Source of the DNA: Chloroflexi bacterium HGW-Chloroflexi-1
Lineage (GTDB): Bacteria; Chloroflexota; Anaerolineae; CG2-30-64-16
Assembly: GCA_002842085.1 (NCBI GenBank)
Contig: PHCA01000016.1
Coordinates: 7,520 to 42,343 of the forward strand
Direction of reading: 5' to 3'
DNA: 34,824 nt
The position numbers were made by a program, and so were the translations under genes. Below, one piece after another: positions 27,701 to 34,824 of this stretch (position 1 is the first letter of the stretch; each line of letters opens with the position of its first letter). The notes under the pieces were generated by a model, which was not told the origin of the DNA, did not search any database, and saw nothing but the letters and a program-made list of their open reading frames with translations.

Positions 27701-30076
27701 GTGACGATTTATGATACGAAGCGGTTGGCCGAATTGTTGCAGCCTCACATGGTCACAGCGAAAAGGGAGGTGATGTGCCGCGGAGTTGCCGAGCCTGATG
27801 TTTCGCGTGCCCGTTTCATGGCAGAGTTAAGCGAGGCGTGGTCGGGCACACAAAAGGGACTCATGCGGGCCACGGGTTTTGATCGCCAGCACTTCAGGAG
27901 CGCCAGCCGACAGCGCGAACGCATCCCTGACCGGGTTGCGGCATCTGTCGTACGAAAGCTCGATATGCCAGAGACAGCCCAGCGCATGAACGTGGCCTGG
28001 CAGAAGATCATGTCTATCGAGCCAATCGGCATCGAACACGTCTATGATCTGACCGTCGAAGGTCTTCACAGCTTTATAGCCAATGATGTTATCGTCCACA
28101 ACTGTGTCTATCAGGAACAAGTGATTCAAATCCTGGCCGACGTCGCCGGCTACACCCCGGGCGAGGCTGACCTGGTGCGCCGCGGCATCAGCAAGAAGAC
28201 CAGGAAGGTGCTGGATGAGCACCGGGAGATCTTTGCGGCGGGGGCTGAAAAGAAGTCGGGGTTGAAGCGCCACGAGGCGGATGAGATCTGGGACGCGCTG
28301 ATGGGTTTCGCCCGCTACGGTTTCAACAGAGCCCACGGCGCCGACTACGCGGTGATCGTGGCCCAGACCGGCTACCTCAAGGCCCACTATCCGGCCGAAT
28401 ACATGGCCGCCCTGTTGACCATCGATCGCCACAACACCGACAAGGTCGGCGCGCTGATCGGCGAATGCCGGCGCATGGGCATCGAGGTGCTGCCGCCCAA
28501 CGTCGATGTCAGCGCCAACACCTTCACCATCGAGCAGTTGCCGGCCGACCGAACGCCCCCCCCACAGGTGACCGCGTTCCCCTTCCCTGTGCCGGCCGGC
28601 GCGGCCATCCGCATGGGCCTGGACGCAATCAAGAACGTGGGCGAGGGCTCGGTGGAGACCATCCTCCGGGGCCGGCGCGACCGGCCGTTCACCTCGCTGG
28701 CCGACTTCGCCGACCGGGTAGACCTGCGCCAGGTGAACCGCCGCGGCCTGGAGTGTCTGATCAAAGTGGGCGCGCTGGACGAATTCGGCGAGCGCGGCCG
28801 ACTGTTGGCCGCTATCGACCGCATCTTGGGCGCCAGCGTCAAGGCTCACGAGGATCGCGAGATCGGCCAGATGAACCTGTTCGGGGAGATCGACGCGAGC
28901 ACGGACGAGGATCTGCTCGCGTCGCTGCCCGATGAAACCAAAGTCAGCCCCAAGGAAGCGTTGGAGTGGGAGAAGGAGTTGGTCGGCGTGTACGTTTCCA
29001 GCCATCCATTGCAACAAATGACCGTGGACCTGAAGCATGTAATCACCCACAGTACGATGGAGATCACCGAGGAGCTGGCCAAGATGCCGGTCGTCATCGG
29101 CGGTATGATCGCCGACGTTCGACAGATCACCACAAAAAAGGGCGATCCGATGGCGTTCGTCCGGTTGGAAGACCTCCAGGGCGCGCTCGACGTGACCGTT
29201 TTCCCGAAGTTGTATCAGGAGACCCGCGCGTTGTGGGCGCTGGACAAGATCGTGGTGGTGCGCGGCAGGGTGGACGTGCGCAACGGCCGGGTCAGCGTGC
29301 TGGCGGACTCAGTGCAGGATTATGTCGAGGGCGCACAGGTCATCGAAGACACCAGCTCAGTGGCATATCGCTACCGCAACGGTGGCGCGGCCAACGCGCG
29401 GCCGCAGGTGAACGAGCGGGCGGCCCGGCGCTACACGCCTGCCTCGATGATGGAAACCGCCGGGGTCGGGGCTTTCCCCGGGGAAGCCGAAGATGACGCG
29501 GACTATGGTGAGGAGAACCCCTTTGCGGACGACAAGCCCGAGTGGTTCGCGGAGCGCGACGGGGAGCCGAGCGGCCAGGGGGCCGGAGAGCGGGGGAGCG
29601 GAGGGGCAGAGGAGCGGGGAGGCAGAGGAGCTGGAGAGCAGATGAGCGGGGGAGCGAAGGCGCAGGGAGACACGCCCCAACCGGAGGTAGACGCCCCCAG
29701 TTCCGCTGCGCCCGAACCCACACCCATCAGTTCCCTGAGTTCCGTCAGGCCCGGGCCTTCCCTTGAGTCTGCGCCGCAGGAGGACAGCGCCCCCGCCCCA
29801 CGGCTGGGTGACGCCTCGGCAGCGCCCAAAGGCCCGCGCACGGTGCACATCACCTTCCAGCGCAGTCGCAGCCTCGACCTTGATCGCAAACGGTTGGCTG
29901 AGTTGGTCAACCTGGTGTCGAAGTACGCGGGGGACGACCGCTTCCGAATCATCGTCGAGGCCAACGGCAGCGCCTGCTATCAGCTTGACTTCCCCAACAA
30001 TCACACCCGCATTTGCCGGGAGTTGCAGGATGAATTGACGCAGCGTTTGGGGGCGAGTGGGTGGCGGGTGGAATAG
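24770..30076 (+). CDS. dnaE: DNA polymerase III alpha subunit, intein-containing precursor
   Basis: A 1768-residue precursor; about 1342 residues remain after removal of the 426-residue intein. The N-terminal PHP domain (about 1-240) keeps the metal-site motifs [34 protein letters not shown] and TNDVHY. The C-family polymerase core has PDFDLDF (Asp405, Asp407, Asp409 region) and KIDFLGL (Asp568) as catalytic acids. After the intein come GVYQEQ-type fingers sequence, a helix-hairpin-helix region and an OB fold (about 1435-1500, [20 protein letters not shown]). A Gly/Glu-rich low-complexity linker (about 1600-1635) precedes a final conserved ~80-residue domain. It is the replicative polymerase catalytic subunit. 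Start ATG 24770 matches the family N-terminus ([12 protein letters not shown]). Confidence 0.97.
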   Translation: MPDDFVHLHVHSEYSLLDGLGSTRRLAERAAELGQPALAITDHGAMHGAIEFSRGVRKAGIKPILGVEAYLTQYGRPMAGRDPEADKGRHHLLLLARNMTGYRNLLKICSDAQLQGYYYRPRIDADYLAAHSAGLICTSGCLAAELPTLLKNGQEEKALARLQWYRDVFGPERWYIEFQEHNIPELTQVNKQLFAWARQYDLPMIVTNDVHYVREEDAGPHDMLLCVQTSSLVTDPKRMRYDGASYFLKSLAQMRQTFLSLVDLPDSAFSNTVKIAEMCDVDPEDSTYHLPDMAIPDGYTYQTYLRRLTEEGMRHRYRDRADDPEVLARKEHELKIIHEMGFDVYYLIVWDLCMYAKQRGIWWNVRGSGAGSIVAYALGITNLDPLRNKLIFERFLNPGRVTMPDFDLDFPDDQREELIRYTVDKYGQDQVAQIVTFGRMKARAAVRDVGRAMNVPLPEVDSLAKMIPAISGKPVTIKDVLTEGNEFYSAELRQRYDKEEDVRRLLDTAKDLEGVARHSSIHAAAVIVADKPLTHYTPLMRPPRSAITETVTQYEYPILESIGLLKIDFLGLATLTLMREATRLIRERHGVEYTLENLPIDDPTTYELLTSGDVLGVFQVEGQGMRRVLMDLRPTEFDHITATISLYRPGPMEFIPDFIAVLHGEQAAHYVHPILEPILAETMGVCVSGDALVMDVRTGRRCRLDQVGDMAEMVIQGIAEDWRPAAGRVTHWIDSGSKPVFKVTLRNGAHLKVTADHRLLSEDGWRPLNELRPGDYIGTPPALLGPEEGVGLVCDHRKLRALAYLIADGSLTSGAMVDFVSKEPAMLSEYTRCLAAFDDISPTYVNQVRDVTRIGAAKAMREGLQYHAPNSLLSWLRELGLKYPPGARPGGVHSRDKLIPDFVFELAEPDIAFFLASLWDGDGYMGSRVCHYRTISRRLAEDVQTLLLRLGVGSTIYVNYYSVQREDNAPQRLPSYQVTIYDTKRLAELLQPHMVTAKREVMCRGVAEPDVSRARFMAELSEAWSGTQKGLMRATGFDRQHFRSASRQRERIPDRVAASVVRKLDMPETAQRMNVAWQKIMSIEPIGIEHVYDLTVEGLHSFIANDVIVHNCVYQEQVIQILADVAGYTPGEADLVRRGISKKTRKVLDEHREIFAAGAEKKSGLKRHEADEIWDALMGFARYGFNRAHGADYAVIVAQTGYLKAHYPAEYMAALLTIDRHNTDKVGALIGECRRMGIEVLPPNVDVSANTFTIEQLPADRTPPPQVTAFPFPVPAGAAIRMGLDAIKNVGEGSVETILRGRRDRPFTSLADFADRVDLRQVNRRGLECLIKVGALDEFGERGRLLAAIDRILGASVKAHEDREIGQMNLFGEIDASTDEDLLASLPDETKVSPKEALEWEKELVGVYVSSHPLQQMTVDLKHVITHSTMEITEELAKMPVVIGGMIADVRQITTKKGDPMAFVRLEDLQGALDVTVFPKLYQETRALWALDKIVVVRGRVDVRNGRVSVLADSVQDYVEGAQVIEDTSSVAYRYRNGGAANARPQVNERAARRYTPASMMETAGVGAFPGEAEDDADYGEENPFADDKPEWFAERDGEPSGQGAGERGSGGAEERGGRGAGEQMSGGAKAQGDTPQPEVDAPSSAAPEPTPISSLSSVRPGPSLESAPQEDSAPAPRLGDASAAPKGPRTVHITFQRSRSLDLDRKRLAELVNLVSKYAGDDRFRIIVEANGSACYQLDFPNNHTRICRELQDELTQRLGASGWRVE
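26825..28102 (+). other. Intein with LAGLIDADG homing endonuclease inside dnaE
   Basis: Residues 686-1111 of the precursor. The N-terminal splice residue is Cys686 ([10 protein letters not shown], block A). Block B is [11 protein letters not shown] with the TxxH motif, block F is [16 protein letters not shown], and the C-terminal residues are His1110-Asn1111, followed by Cys1112 as the +1 nucleophile. The exteins join as [15 protein letters not shown], rebuilding the conserved DnaE GV.VYQEQ motif. Two dodecapeptides, [10 protein letters not shown] (801-810) and [10 protein letters not shown] (914-923), each with the catalytic Asp, mark a LAGLIDADG endonuclease that could spread the element into intein-less dnaE alleles. 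All splicing residues are present, so it should be active. The DNA looks less GC-rich than the flanking dnaE sequence. Confidence 0.95.
29571..29668 (+). repeat. Purine-rich in-frame low-complexity repeat in dnaE
   Basis: Degenerate GGAGAGCGGGGGAGCGG / GGGGCAGAGGAG units on the coding strand encode a Gly/Glu/Arg-rich linker ([19 protein letters not shown]) between the OB fold and the C-terminal domain. Nearly pyrimidine-free on the plus strand over this stretch. Confidence 0.8.
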
Positions 30077-30106
30077 TGGGCCGCACACGCGATTGAAAGG
30101 AAAGGA

Positions 30107-30849
30107 ATGAAACAACAGTCGATCTTGGATAACCTACCGGAAGCAGTCTCTCGGGCCGTAGCACACTACTGGCGCACCCGCCAGGCACAGCGTGAGCGCC
30201 AGGCACAAAGTGGGAACAGCGACCAAGGGGCGCGTAGCGCTGTAACCGGCGGCGCACAGATGCAAGGTCTTATTGATCTATTTACGGTTTGATCGCAGAG
30301 ACGGGCATCAGAAGACAATACATCTATCACCCTGCTGCCCTCCAACTTCCGGGATACTTTCGTCCTACGAAGGAATGGGATTTGTTGGTTGTTCGTGATG
30401 GAAGATTGCTTGTTGCGCTAGAGGCCAAATCACAGGTTGGTCCCTCATTCGGCAACAACTTCAATAACCGGACAGAGGAGGCGATGGGAAGCGCCTTGGA
30501 CCTGTGGACAGCCTTTCGGGAAGGCGCATTCAAGAATAGCAGTCAGCCGTTCCTCGACTACTTCTTTATGCTGGAAGATTGCCCGGCCTCCAGACGCTCT
30601 GTCAGGGTCGAAGAACCGCACTTCAGTGTATTTCCAAAATTCAAGAATGCATCCTACATGAAGCGATACGAGCTCTTCTGCAGGAAGCTTGTCAGGGAAC
30701 GACACTACACTGCCACGGCTTTTCTGACATCACAGAACACAAGTGGCTTGAATGGCGTCTATGAAGAACCAGCAGAAGACCTGTCCCTCAAATCTTTCGC
30801 GCGGATCCTCGTAGCTCATACACTAGCGTACGTTTCTGGAGAACAATGA
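30107..30849 (+). pseudogene. Frameshifted type II restriction endonuclease (PaeR7I/XhoI family)
   Basis: Two overlapping frames together make one PaeR7I-like enzyme of about 246 residues. The first (30107-30292, 61 residues) carries SRAVAHYWRTRQAQRERQ and GARSAVTGGAQMQGLIDLF, then stops. The second continues from about 30289 with IAETGIRRQYIYHP, FRPTKEWDLLVV, LLVALEAKSQVGPSFGNNF, NNRTEEAMGSALDLWTAFRE and YELFCRKLVRE. Restoring one base near 30286-30291 would give LFTVLIAETGI, so a 1-nt deletion explains the break. The PD-(D/E)xK-type site (EWDLL ... EAK) lies in the second frame. Family members cut CTCGAG; that specificity is assumed. AAGGAAAGGA precedes the ATG. It could be a real mutation or a sequencing error. 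Confidence 0.8.
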
Positions 30850-31766
30850 TGGAAAACGATCGTACAGTCCACCGTCTGATCCTTGGCGATGCGCGCGACA
30901 TGAGCTTTATCGAAGATGAAGCCGTACACTTGGTTGTTACCTCGCCGCCATACTGGACACTCAAACGATACAACGAAAACCCACACCAGTTGGGGCACAT
31001 CGATGACTTCGAGCGATTTGTTGAGGAACTGAACAAGGTCTGGCGAGAAGCATTTCGTGTTTTGGTGCCTGGGGGACGGCTTGTCTGTGTAGTCGGAGAT
31101 GTCTGTCTCTCACGACGCGCCTATGGCCGTCACGTAGTTGTGCCGCTCCATGCAGATATCTGCGTATCTTGCAGAAAAATAGGGTTTGACAATCTCAATC
31201 CTATCATCTGGCACAAGATATCCAACGCCAATTACGAGATCAGCAACGGGGGCAGGTTTCTTGGTAAACCATATGAACCGAACGCGGTGATCAAGAACGA
31301 CATAGAATTCATCCTGATGCAAAGGAAGCCTGGTGGATACCGCAAGCCAACGGCGCATCAACGTGAAATGAGCATGATCGACAAGAAAGACTATCATGCC
31401 TGGTTCAGGCAGTTCTGGAACCTCGGCGGAGCTTCAACGCGTCAACATCCGGCCCCCTTCCCGTTTGAACTGGCATATAGACTGGTTCGGATGTTCTCGT
31501 TTTACGGCGATACTGTTTTGGATCCGTTTTGCGGAACTGGTACCACAATGATAGCGGCTCTGAAAGCGGGGCGAAACAGTCTGGGAGTCGATATTGATCC
31601 TGAATACTGCCGTATGGCGGCCCAAAGGTTAAAAGGGGAGGCTAGTACTCTGTTTGCTCGTGCTGAGCTAATCTTCCAACGTAGTGAGTTGACACACGAG
31701 GGTTCGCCAGAACTACGCGAAGCCCAGGAGTTCTATGAAGTCGGAAAAGGCAAGACGCGTGACTAG
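30846..31766 (+). CDS. Site-specific DNA methyltransferase, beta class (SPPY)
   Basis: A 306-residue SAM-dependent DNA methyltransferase. The catalytic motif IV TSPPYW (Ser33-Tyr36) comes before the SAM-binding motif I DPFCGTGTTMIAALKAGR (from Asp226), the beta-class order. The region between holds the target-recognition sequence and the FRQFWNLGGASTRQHPAPFP segment typical of this class. SPPY is most often N4-cytosine, though N6-adenine members exist. The start overlaps the endonuclease stop (ATGA), and GGAGAA lies just upstream. It is the intact partner of the frameshifted PaeR7I-like nuclease and would protect the same site; it may now be an orphan modification enzyme. Confidence 0.9.
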   Translation: MMENDRTVHRLILGDARDMSFIEDEAVHLVVTSPPYWTLKRYNENPHQLGHIDDFERFVEELNKVWREAFRVLVPGGRLVCVVGDVCLSRRAYGRHVVVPLHADICVSCRKIGFDNLNPIIWHKISNANYEISNGGRFLGKPYEPNAVIKNDIEFILMQRKPGGYRKPTAHQREMSMIDKKDYHAWFRQFWNLGGASTRQHPAPFPFELAYRLVRMFSFYGDTVLDPFCGTGTTMIAALKAGRNSLGVDIDPEYCRMAAQRLKGEASTLFARAELIFQRSELTHEGSPELREAQEFYEVGKGKTRD

Positions 31767-31883
31767 ACTGCACCGTAGGTCCCGCCATGCCGACAGATTG
31801 TTCTTGCTGTGACCGGCTTTTGCCTGAGGCTCAGCGCAATGGGAGTCTTGATCGCAGGCCGGGAGATGAAGTCCGCCCGAGTT

Positions 31884-32576
31884 CTACCCCGTCTGCCGCA
31901 ACGGCTCTAGCCCAGCCCGCCTGGCCAGCAGCAATTGCGACACATTGAGCACATAGTGCGCGGCCAGCGGCGCCCAGATGCTGCCGGTGGCGAGAAAGAG
32001 CAGGGAGAGCGCGATGCCGGCCAGCGTCGTGCCGACCACACCCCAGCCGCCCTGCGGCCAATGCAGCAGCCCGAAGGCCAGGGCCAGCGGCCACAACAGC
32101 CAATGGGGGGGGATCAACCATCCCAGGCCGCCCAACGGCAACGAGCGAAACAGCAACTCCTCCAGCGCGGCCGCCGGCAGCAGCGCCAGCAGCACCCCGA
32201 CCCACTCCCGGCCGTTTGCGGGCAGGATGCACTGCAACATCTTCGTAGAGTAAACGGTCTCTCCCCAGCGCCGCGCGACGGCCTGTCCCGCCAGGCCCAG
32301 GCCCCAGGCCAGCGCCACGCCCAGCCCAGCGCCCCACAGCAAATCTTGCCCCAGGTAGGTGGTGCGCCAACCCAACATCGCCGGTCCCGGCCCCAGCGTG
32401 TAGCCCAGCGCCAGGCCCAGGCCGACCAGCGCGATGCGCAACCCGTTGTCCGGCGGGCTGAGCAGCAAGTTGTATGGGGGGGTCCAGGTGCGCAGTAGTT
32501 GGCCGGACCGAACCGTGCCGACTGCGACCAACGCCATCAGGATGCCGACGCCGCCGGCGAAAAACCAGTGAGTCAC
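31884..32576 (-). CDS. CPBP-family intramembrane glutamic protease (Rce1-like)
   Basis: A protein of about 230 residues with around seven membrane segments. It has the three conserved CPBP motifs: ALEELLFRS (EExxxR), FGLLHW (FxxxH) and HYVLNVSQ (HxxxN), whose Glu and His residues form the intramembrane active site. Bacterial members are linked to maturation or immunity proteins, but the role here is unknown. The frame is open to 32627, but that part (MRAFFAPCAQHESEN) is coded by dispersed-repeat sequence, so GTG 32576 (VTHWFFAGG) is a more likely start; ATG 32537 is also possible. No strong ribosome binding site decides between them. Confidence 0.8.
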   Translation of the reverse strand: MTHWFFAGGVGILMALVAVGTVRSGQLLRTWTPPYNLLLSPPDNGLRIALVGLGLALGYTLGPGPAMLGWRTTYLGQDLLWGAGLGVALAWGLGLAGQAVARRWGETVYSTKMLQCILPANGREWVGVLLALLPAAALEELLFRSLPLGGLGWLIPPHWLLWPLALAFGLLHWPQGGWGVVGTTLAGIALSLLFLATGSIWAPLAAHYVLNVSQLLLARRAGLEPLRQTG

Positions 32577-32610
32577 GAGTGTGTTTTCGCTTTCATGCTG
32601 AGCGCATGGT

Positions 32611-32634
32611 GCAAAAAACGCTCGCAATGACAGC
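32611..32634. repeat. Fragment of the MITE-like repeat end
   Basis: GCAAAAAACGCTCGCAATGA and following bases match the right-hand inner arm of the MITE-like element (13704-13727). Only one end is present. It sits at the 5' side of the CPBP gene. Confidence 0.75.
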
Positions 32635-32713
32635 TTGCGGTTCTGGCTTCTAATGCACTCGTTTGATTTCCGACCAGTATACAGCGCATGTCAGTTTTCG
32701 GCTTCGCTCAGTC

Positions 32714-32759
32714 ACACCCGCGAACGCGGGTGTCCAGGCGCCTGAATTCCCGCGTTCGT
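32714..32759. repeat. Hairpin-forming dispersed repeat
   Basis: ACACCCGC-GAAC-GCGGGTGT (32714-32733) is a perfect 8-bp hairpin. It is followed by the 10-bp palindrome CAGGCGCCTG (32735-32744) and CCCGCG-TTCG-TGGG. This type of CCCGCGAACGCGGG repeat is widespread in bacterial intergenic DNA. No gene is seen here. Confidence 0.65.
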
Positions 32760-32785
32760 GGGAACGACGCGTGCGCGGGGATGCC

Positions 32786-32881
32786 GCGCGGTGAAGTTTC
32801 AGCGTGCGCCTGGCATAACCAGTGTCAGCGCGCGGTGAAGTTTCAGCGTGCGCCTGGCATAATCAGTGTCAGCGCGCGGTG
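32786..32881. repeat. 44-bp tandem direct repeat overlapping a gene's stop codon
   Basis: A 44-bp unit starting GCGCGGTG occurs at 32786 and 32830, and its first 8 bp again at 32874, with one C/T difference between the copies. The third start lies inside the last codons of the metalloprotease gene (stop at 32869-32871, minus strand), so the gene's 3' end appears to have been copied into the downstream region by tandem duplication. Confidence 0.9.
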
Positions 32882-34824
32882 ATGGTGTAATCGTACGCAG
32901 CCGGCTCGGTAGTGACGGGCGTCAGCGCCGAGATCACCAGCACCGCCTCATTCAGGTCGCCCAGCCCATCCAGCGTGAGTCGGCCGCGGCCGTCCGCGCC
33001 CACGGTCATGCGCTGCAAGGTCAACTGGTTGCGACCGACCCCCAGCAACTGCACCAACCAGCGCTGTTGTAGGAGGTTATCGGTCAGCACCCATCCCGCG
33101 GCCTCCCAGCCACCGGACCCGGCTTCACCGCCATCGGAGTAGCCCGGCTCTGGAATGGCGATGTCGTCGAGCAGGAAGCCAGGCTTGTTCACCGCGTCAT
33201 CGGTGACGTACTCGAAGCGCAGCAGGATCTCCTGGCCAGTGAACGACGTTAGATCGACCTGCTCATCCACCCATGCCGGCGCACTGCCACCGCCGCTCAT
33301 GCCGGTCCAGCCAACACCGAACGCGTTGCCCACCGGGTTCTCATCGGTGGTGTAGCGAGCGGGCAAGATTTGCCAGCGCGCGCCGCCGTCGGTGGACACC
33401 TCCACGTATGCATAATCCCAGCCCTCTTCGATGTCGTACCAGGCCGAGAAGGTCAGGGTCGCCGTGGTCAGGTCGCGCAGATCGAACGCGCGGGTCAGGG
33501 TCGCGTCGCTGTCGTCGCCGCGGTTCGACCACCAGGCATAAGTCCCCTTCGGTTGCGCATCTACCAGGCCGACCTGCTGCTGGCCCTGGAATTCGATGGT
33601 CAGATCCCCCTGGCCCTTGAGCCGGACGTAATCCGCGCCATACTGGCTGACCTGGCTATTGGCCGATGCGGGGAACCGCTGATAAGTCTCGCCCACGCTT
33701 GGGGTGTCCGGATCCAGTTCCGTGTAGCCGTAACGTCCTTCTGAATCCGCCTCCGGCCGGTCGAGGTAGTTCGCGATCACCCAATCGGCGAAGATGTCGT
33801 CGAACCGCTCCGGCCGGCCCGCTTTCTCCAGCGCGCTATTGAAACCGGCCACGCCGTTCTCCGGCGACGCCACGACCGCCTTGGTCAGCTCCTCACCGAA
33901 CCGGTCCAGGAAATAGGCCATGAACAGATAGGACGCGCCGTAGTGCTCGCCGTTGCCCTCGCTGGGGTCGGACCAGGTGGTCAACTGCGTGTCGGGTTGC
34001 TCGGTGTAGGCGATATCGGCCCCGCCGCTGTCGAAGCTGTTCAGATGTTCCGCCAGCATCGCCATCCCCTCGTTGACCCAGGAATCCTCGTTGCGGTCGT
34101 TGGCCCAGTGGATCATGTGCTGGAATTCGTGGGCCAGCGAGTCGTCGTAGAAGGAGCTGTTGGGCTTGGCGCTGCCGGAATCGACCGAAATGTAGAACAT
34201 CTCGCGTTCGTTGGAGTACGGGTTGATCAACTGCGAAAACTCGTCGGCCGACGAATAGTAACCCGCCACCGTCTCTCCCAGTCCCCGGGCGTGCAAGATG
34301 GTCAAATGCACGTCGTTGTCCACGCCCGGGCTCCACTCGCTGCCGAAGAACTCGCGGTTGGTTGGGTAGGTCTGTGTCTCAAACCGCTCGGCCGAACGCT
34401 CCAGATCCGCCTGATCCAGCTGCACTCCCTGCTCGACCCACATGTAGAGGTGATCGGTGATGTAGCGCAGCTCGGCGGTGATCTGCCGGTTCTCCTGCGT
34501 ATCGTTATTGGAGATCCAGAATTCGGCCGTGTCGCCCACCTGATAGGTTGGCGGCGTGGGGTTGACCACCAACGGGATGCTGGTCACGTCGGGGTTGAGC
34601 CGCAGCGCCAGATCGCGCAGATCGCGCTCCGGCATCTCGGCCTGCGCCAACGCGGCCTCGGACTCGCCGCCCGGCGCCGCAGCGACCGGCGGGGCCGGGG
34701 TCAACATGACGCCAGGCGCTGACTCGGAATTGGCGCTGTCTGAGATCGCGAAGATGCCGATCAGGCCCAACACCACCAGGCAGCAACAACAGAGCAGCAA
34801 TACTGCGGCGAGTAGGATCAGTAA
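32869..34824 (-). CDS. Secreted HExxH zinc metalloprotease, 5' end beyond window
   Basis: About 651 residues are visible and the frame stays open to the window edge, so the true start probably lies outside. A hydrophobic N-terminal helix (LLLCCCCLVVLGLIGIFAIS) is a signal or membrane anchor, then an Ala/Pro-rich linker. The catalytic domain has SLAHEFQHMIHWAND (HExxH) and, further on, WVNEGMAMLAEH, whose Glu is the likely third zinc ligand; this is the immune-inhibitor-A/M6-like arrangement. The C-terminal half has an extracellular beta domain (DLRDLTTATLTFSAWYDIEEGWDYAYVEVSTDGG...QEILLRFEYVTD) of the MAM/jelly-roll type also seen in immune-inhibitor-A proteins. It is probably an exported protease that degrades environmental protein. 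The stop lies in a 44-bp tandem repeat. Confidence 0.85.
   Translation of the reverse strand, partial: LLILLAAVLLLCCCCLVVLGLIGIFAISDSANSESAPGVMLTPAPPVAAAPGGESEAALAQAEMPERDLRDLALRLNPDVTSIPLVVNPTPPTYQVGDTAEFWISNNDTQENRQITAELRYITDHLYMWVEQGVQLDQADLERSAERFETQTYPTNREFFGSEWSPGVDNDVHLTILHARGLGETVAGYYSSADEFSQLINPYSNEREMFYISVDSGSAKPNSSFYDDSLAHEFQHMIHWANDRNEDSWVNEGMAMLAEHLNSFDSGGADIAYTEQPDTQLTTWSDPSEGNGEHYGASYLFMAYFLDRFGEELTKAVVASPENGVAGFNSALEKAGRPERFDDIFADWVIANYLDRPEADSEGRYGYTELDPDTPSVGETYQRFPASANSQVSQYGADYVRLKGQGDLTIEFQGQQQVGLVDAQPKGTYAWWSNRGDDSDATLTRAFDLRDLTTATLTFSAWYDIEEGWDYAYVEVSTDGGARWQILPARYTTDENPVGNAFGVGWTGMSGGGSAPAWVDEQVDLTSFTGQEILLRFEYVTDDAVNKPGFLLDDIAIPEPGYSDGGEAGSGGWEAAGWVLTDNLLQQRWLVQLLGVGRNQLTLQRMTVGADGRGRLTLDGLGDLNEAVLVISALTPVTTEPAAYDYTITAR

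Noticed and set aside
26825-28102. Split intein or an inserted independent gene
   Set aside because: The reading frame is continuous through the whole insert, with both splice halves in one chain; it is a normal contiguous intein.
30280-30300. Programmed ribosomal frameshift in the PaeR7I-like gene
   Set aside because: No slippery heptamer or downstream structure is evident; a 1-nt deletion or sequencing error is simpler.
32786-32881. Direct repeats as a possible CRISPR array
   Set aside because: Only two 44-bp copies, immediately adjacent with no spacers, and no cas genes.

Overview
The window is a high-GC (roughly 60-65 %) bacterial chromosome segment with densely packed genes on both strands. 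The overall picture fits Chloroflexota (Anaerolineae-like): a GldA-type ATPase / ABC2-GldG fusion / DUF4340 gene trio, large beta-rich repeat proteins and proteases, a DnaE with an intact-looking PHP domain, and many short dispersed repeats that also intrude into genes. The taxonomic call is inference; there is no rRNA or other marker gene here.

Layout. 1-5.2 kb: the 3' part of a beta-repeat protein and a papain-like cysteine peptidase. 5.2-6.1 kb: a four-helix-bundle suffix protein followed by what looks like a heavily deleted hsdR remnant. 6.15-9.65 kb (minus strand): an operon of an opine-dehydrogenase-like enzyme, a cobalamin-binding enzyme and a tandem-duplicated PII-like c-di-AMP receptor (DUF970). 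Divergent from it, 10.2-12.4 kb: a PII-like/CBS protein translationally coupled to an ArsB/NhaD-type ion transporter. Back-to-back sigma70-like promoters lie between the two arms, and a 124-bp palindromic element lies in the leader of the minus-strand operon. 12.7-17.7 kb: the three-gene GldA/GldFG/DUF4340 export system. 17.9 kb: a 2[4Fe-4S] ferredoxin. 18.3 kb: a proline/threonine-rich membrane protein.

19.7-23.7 kb (minus strand): DNA polymerase I, overlapped by a retropepsin-like protease gene and a DUF5678-type small protein, then a small hypothetical. 23.8-24.7 kb: an MNT/HEPN (MntA/HepT-like) toxin-antitoxin pair. 24.8-30.1 kb: DNA polymerase III alpha subunit interrupted by a 426-residue intein with a LAGLIDADG homing endonuclease. 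30.1-31.8 kb: a type II restriction-modification pair in which the PaeR7I/XhoI-family endonuclease is frameshifted and the methyltransferase is intact. 31.9-34.8 kb (minus strand): a CPBP membrane protease and a partial secreted HExxH metalloprotease.

Repeats are a main theme: a MITE-like 121-bp element with a perfect 8-bp target duplication; a REP/REPIN-like hairpin family in three places; heptamer and octamer tandem repeats sitting just upstream of several start codons; and repeats that have become coding sequence (two in polA, one at the C-terminus of the cobalamin protein, one in dnaE). The most promising candidate for an undescribed system is the divergent nucleotide-sensing module at 6.15-12.4 kb.
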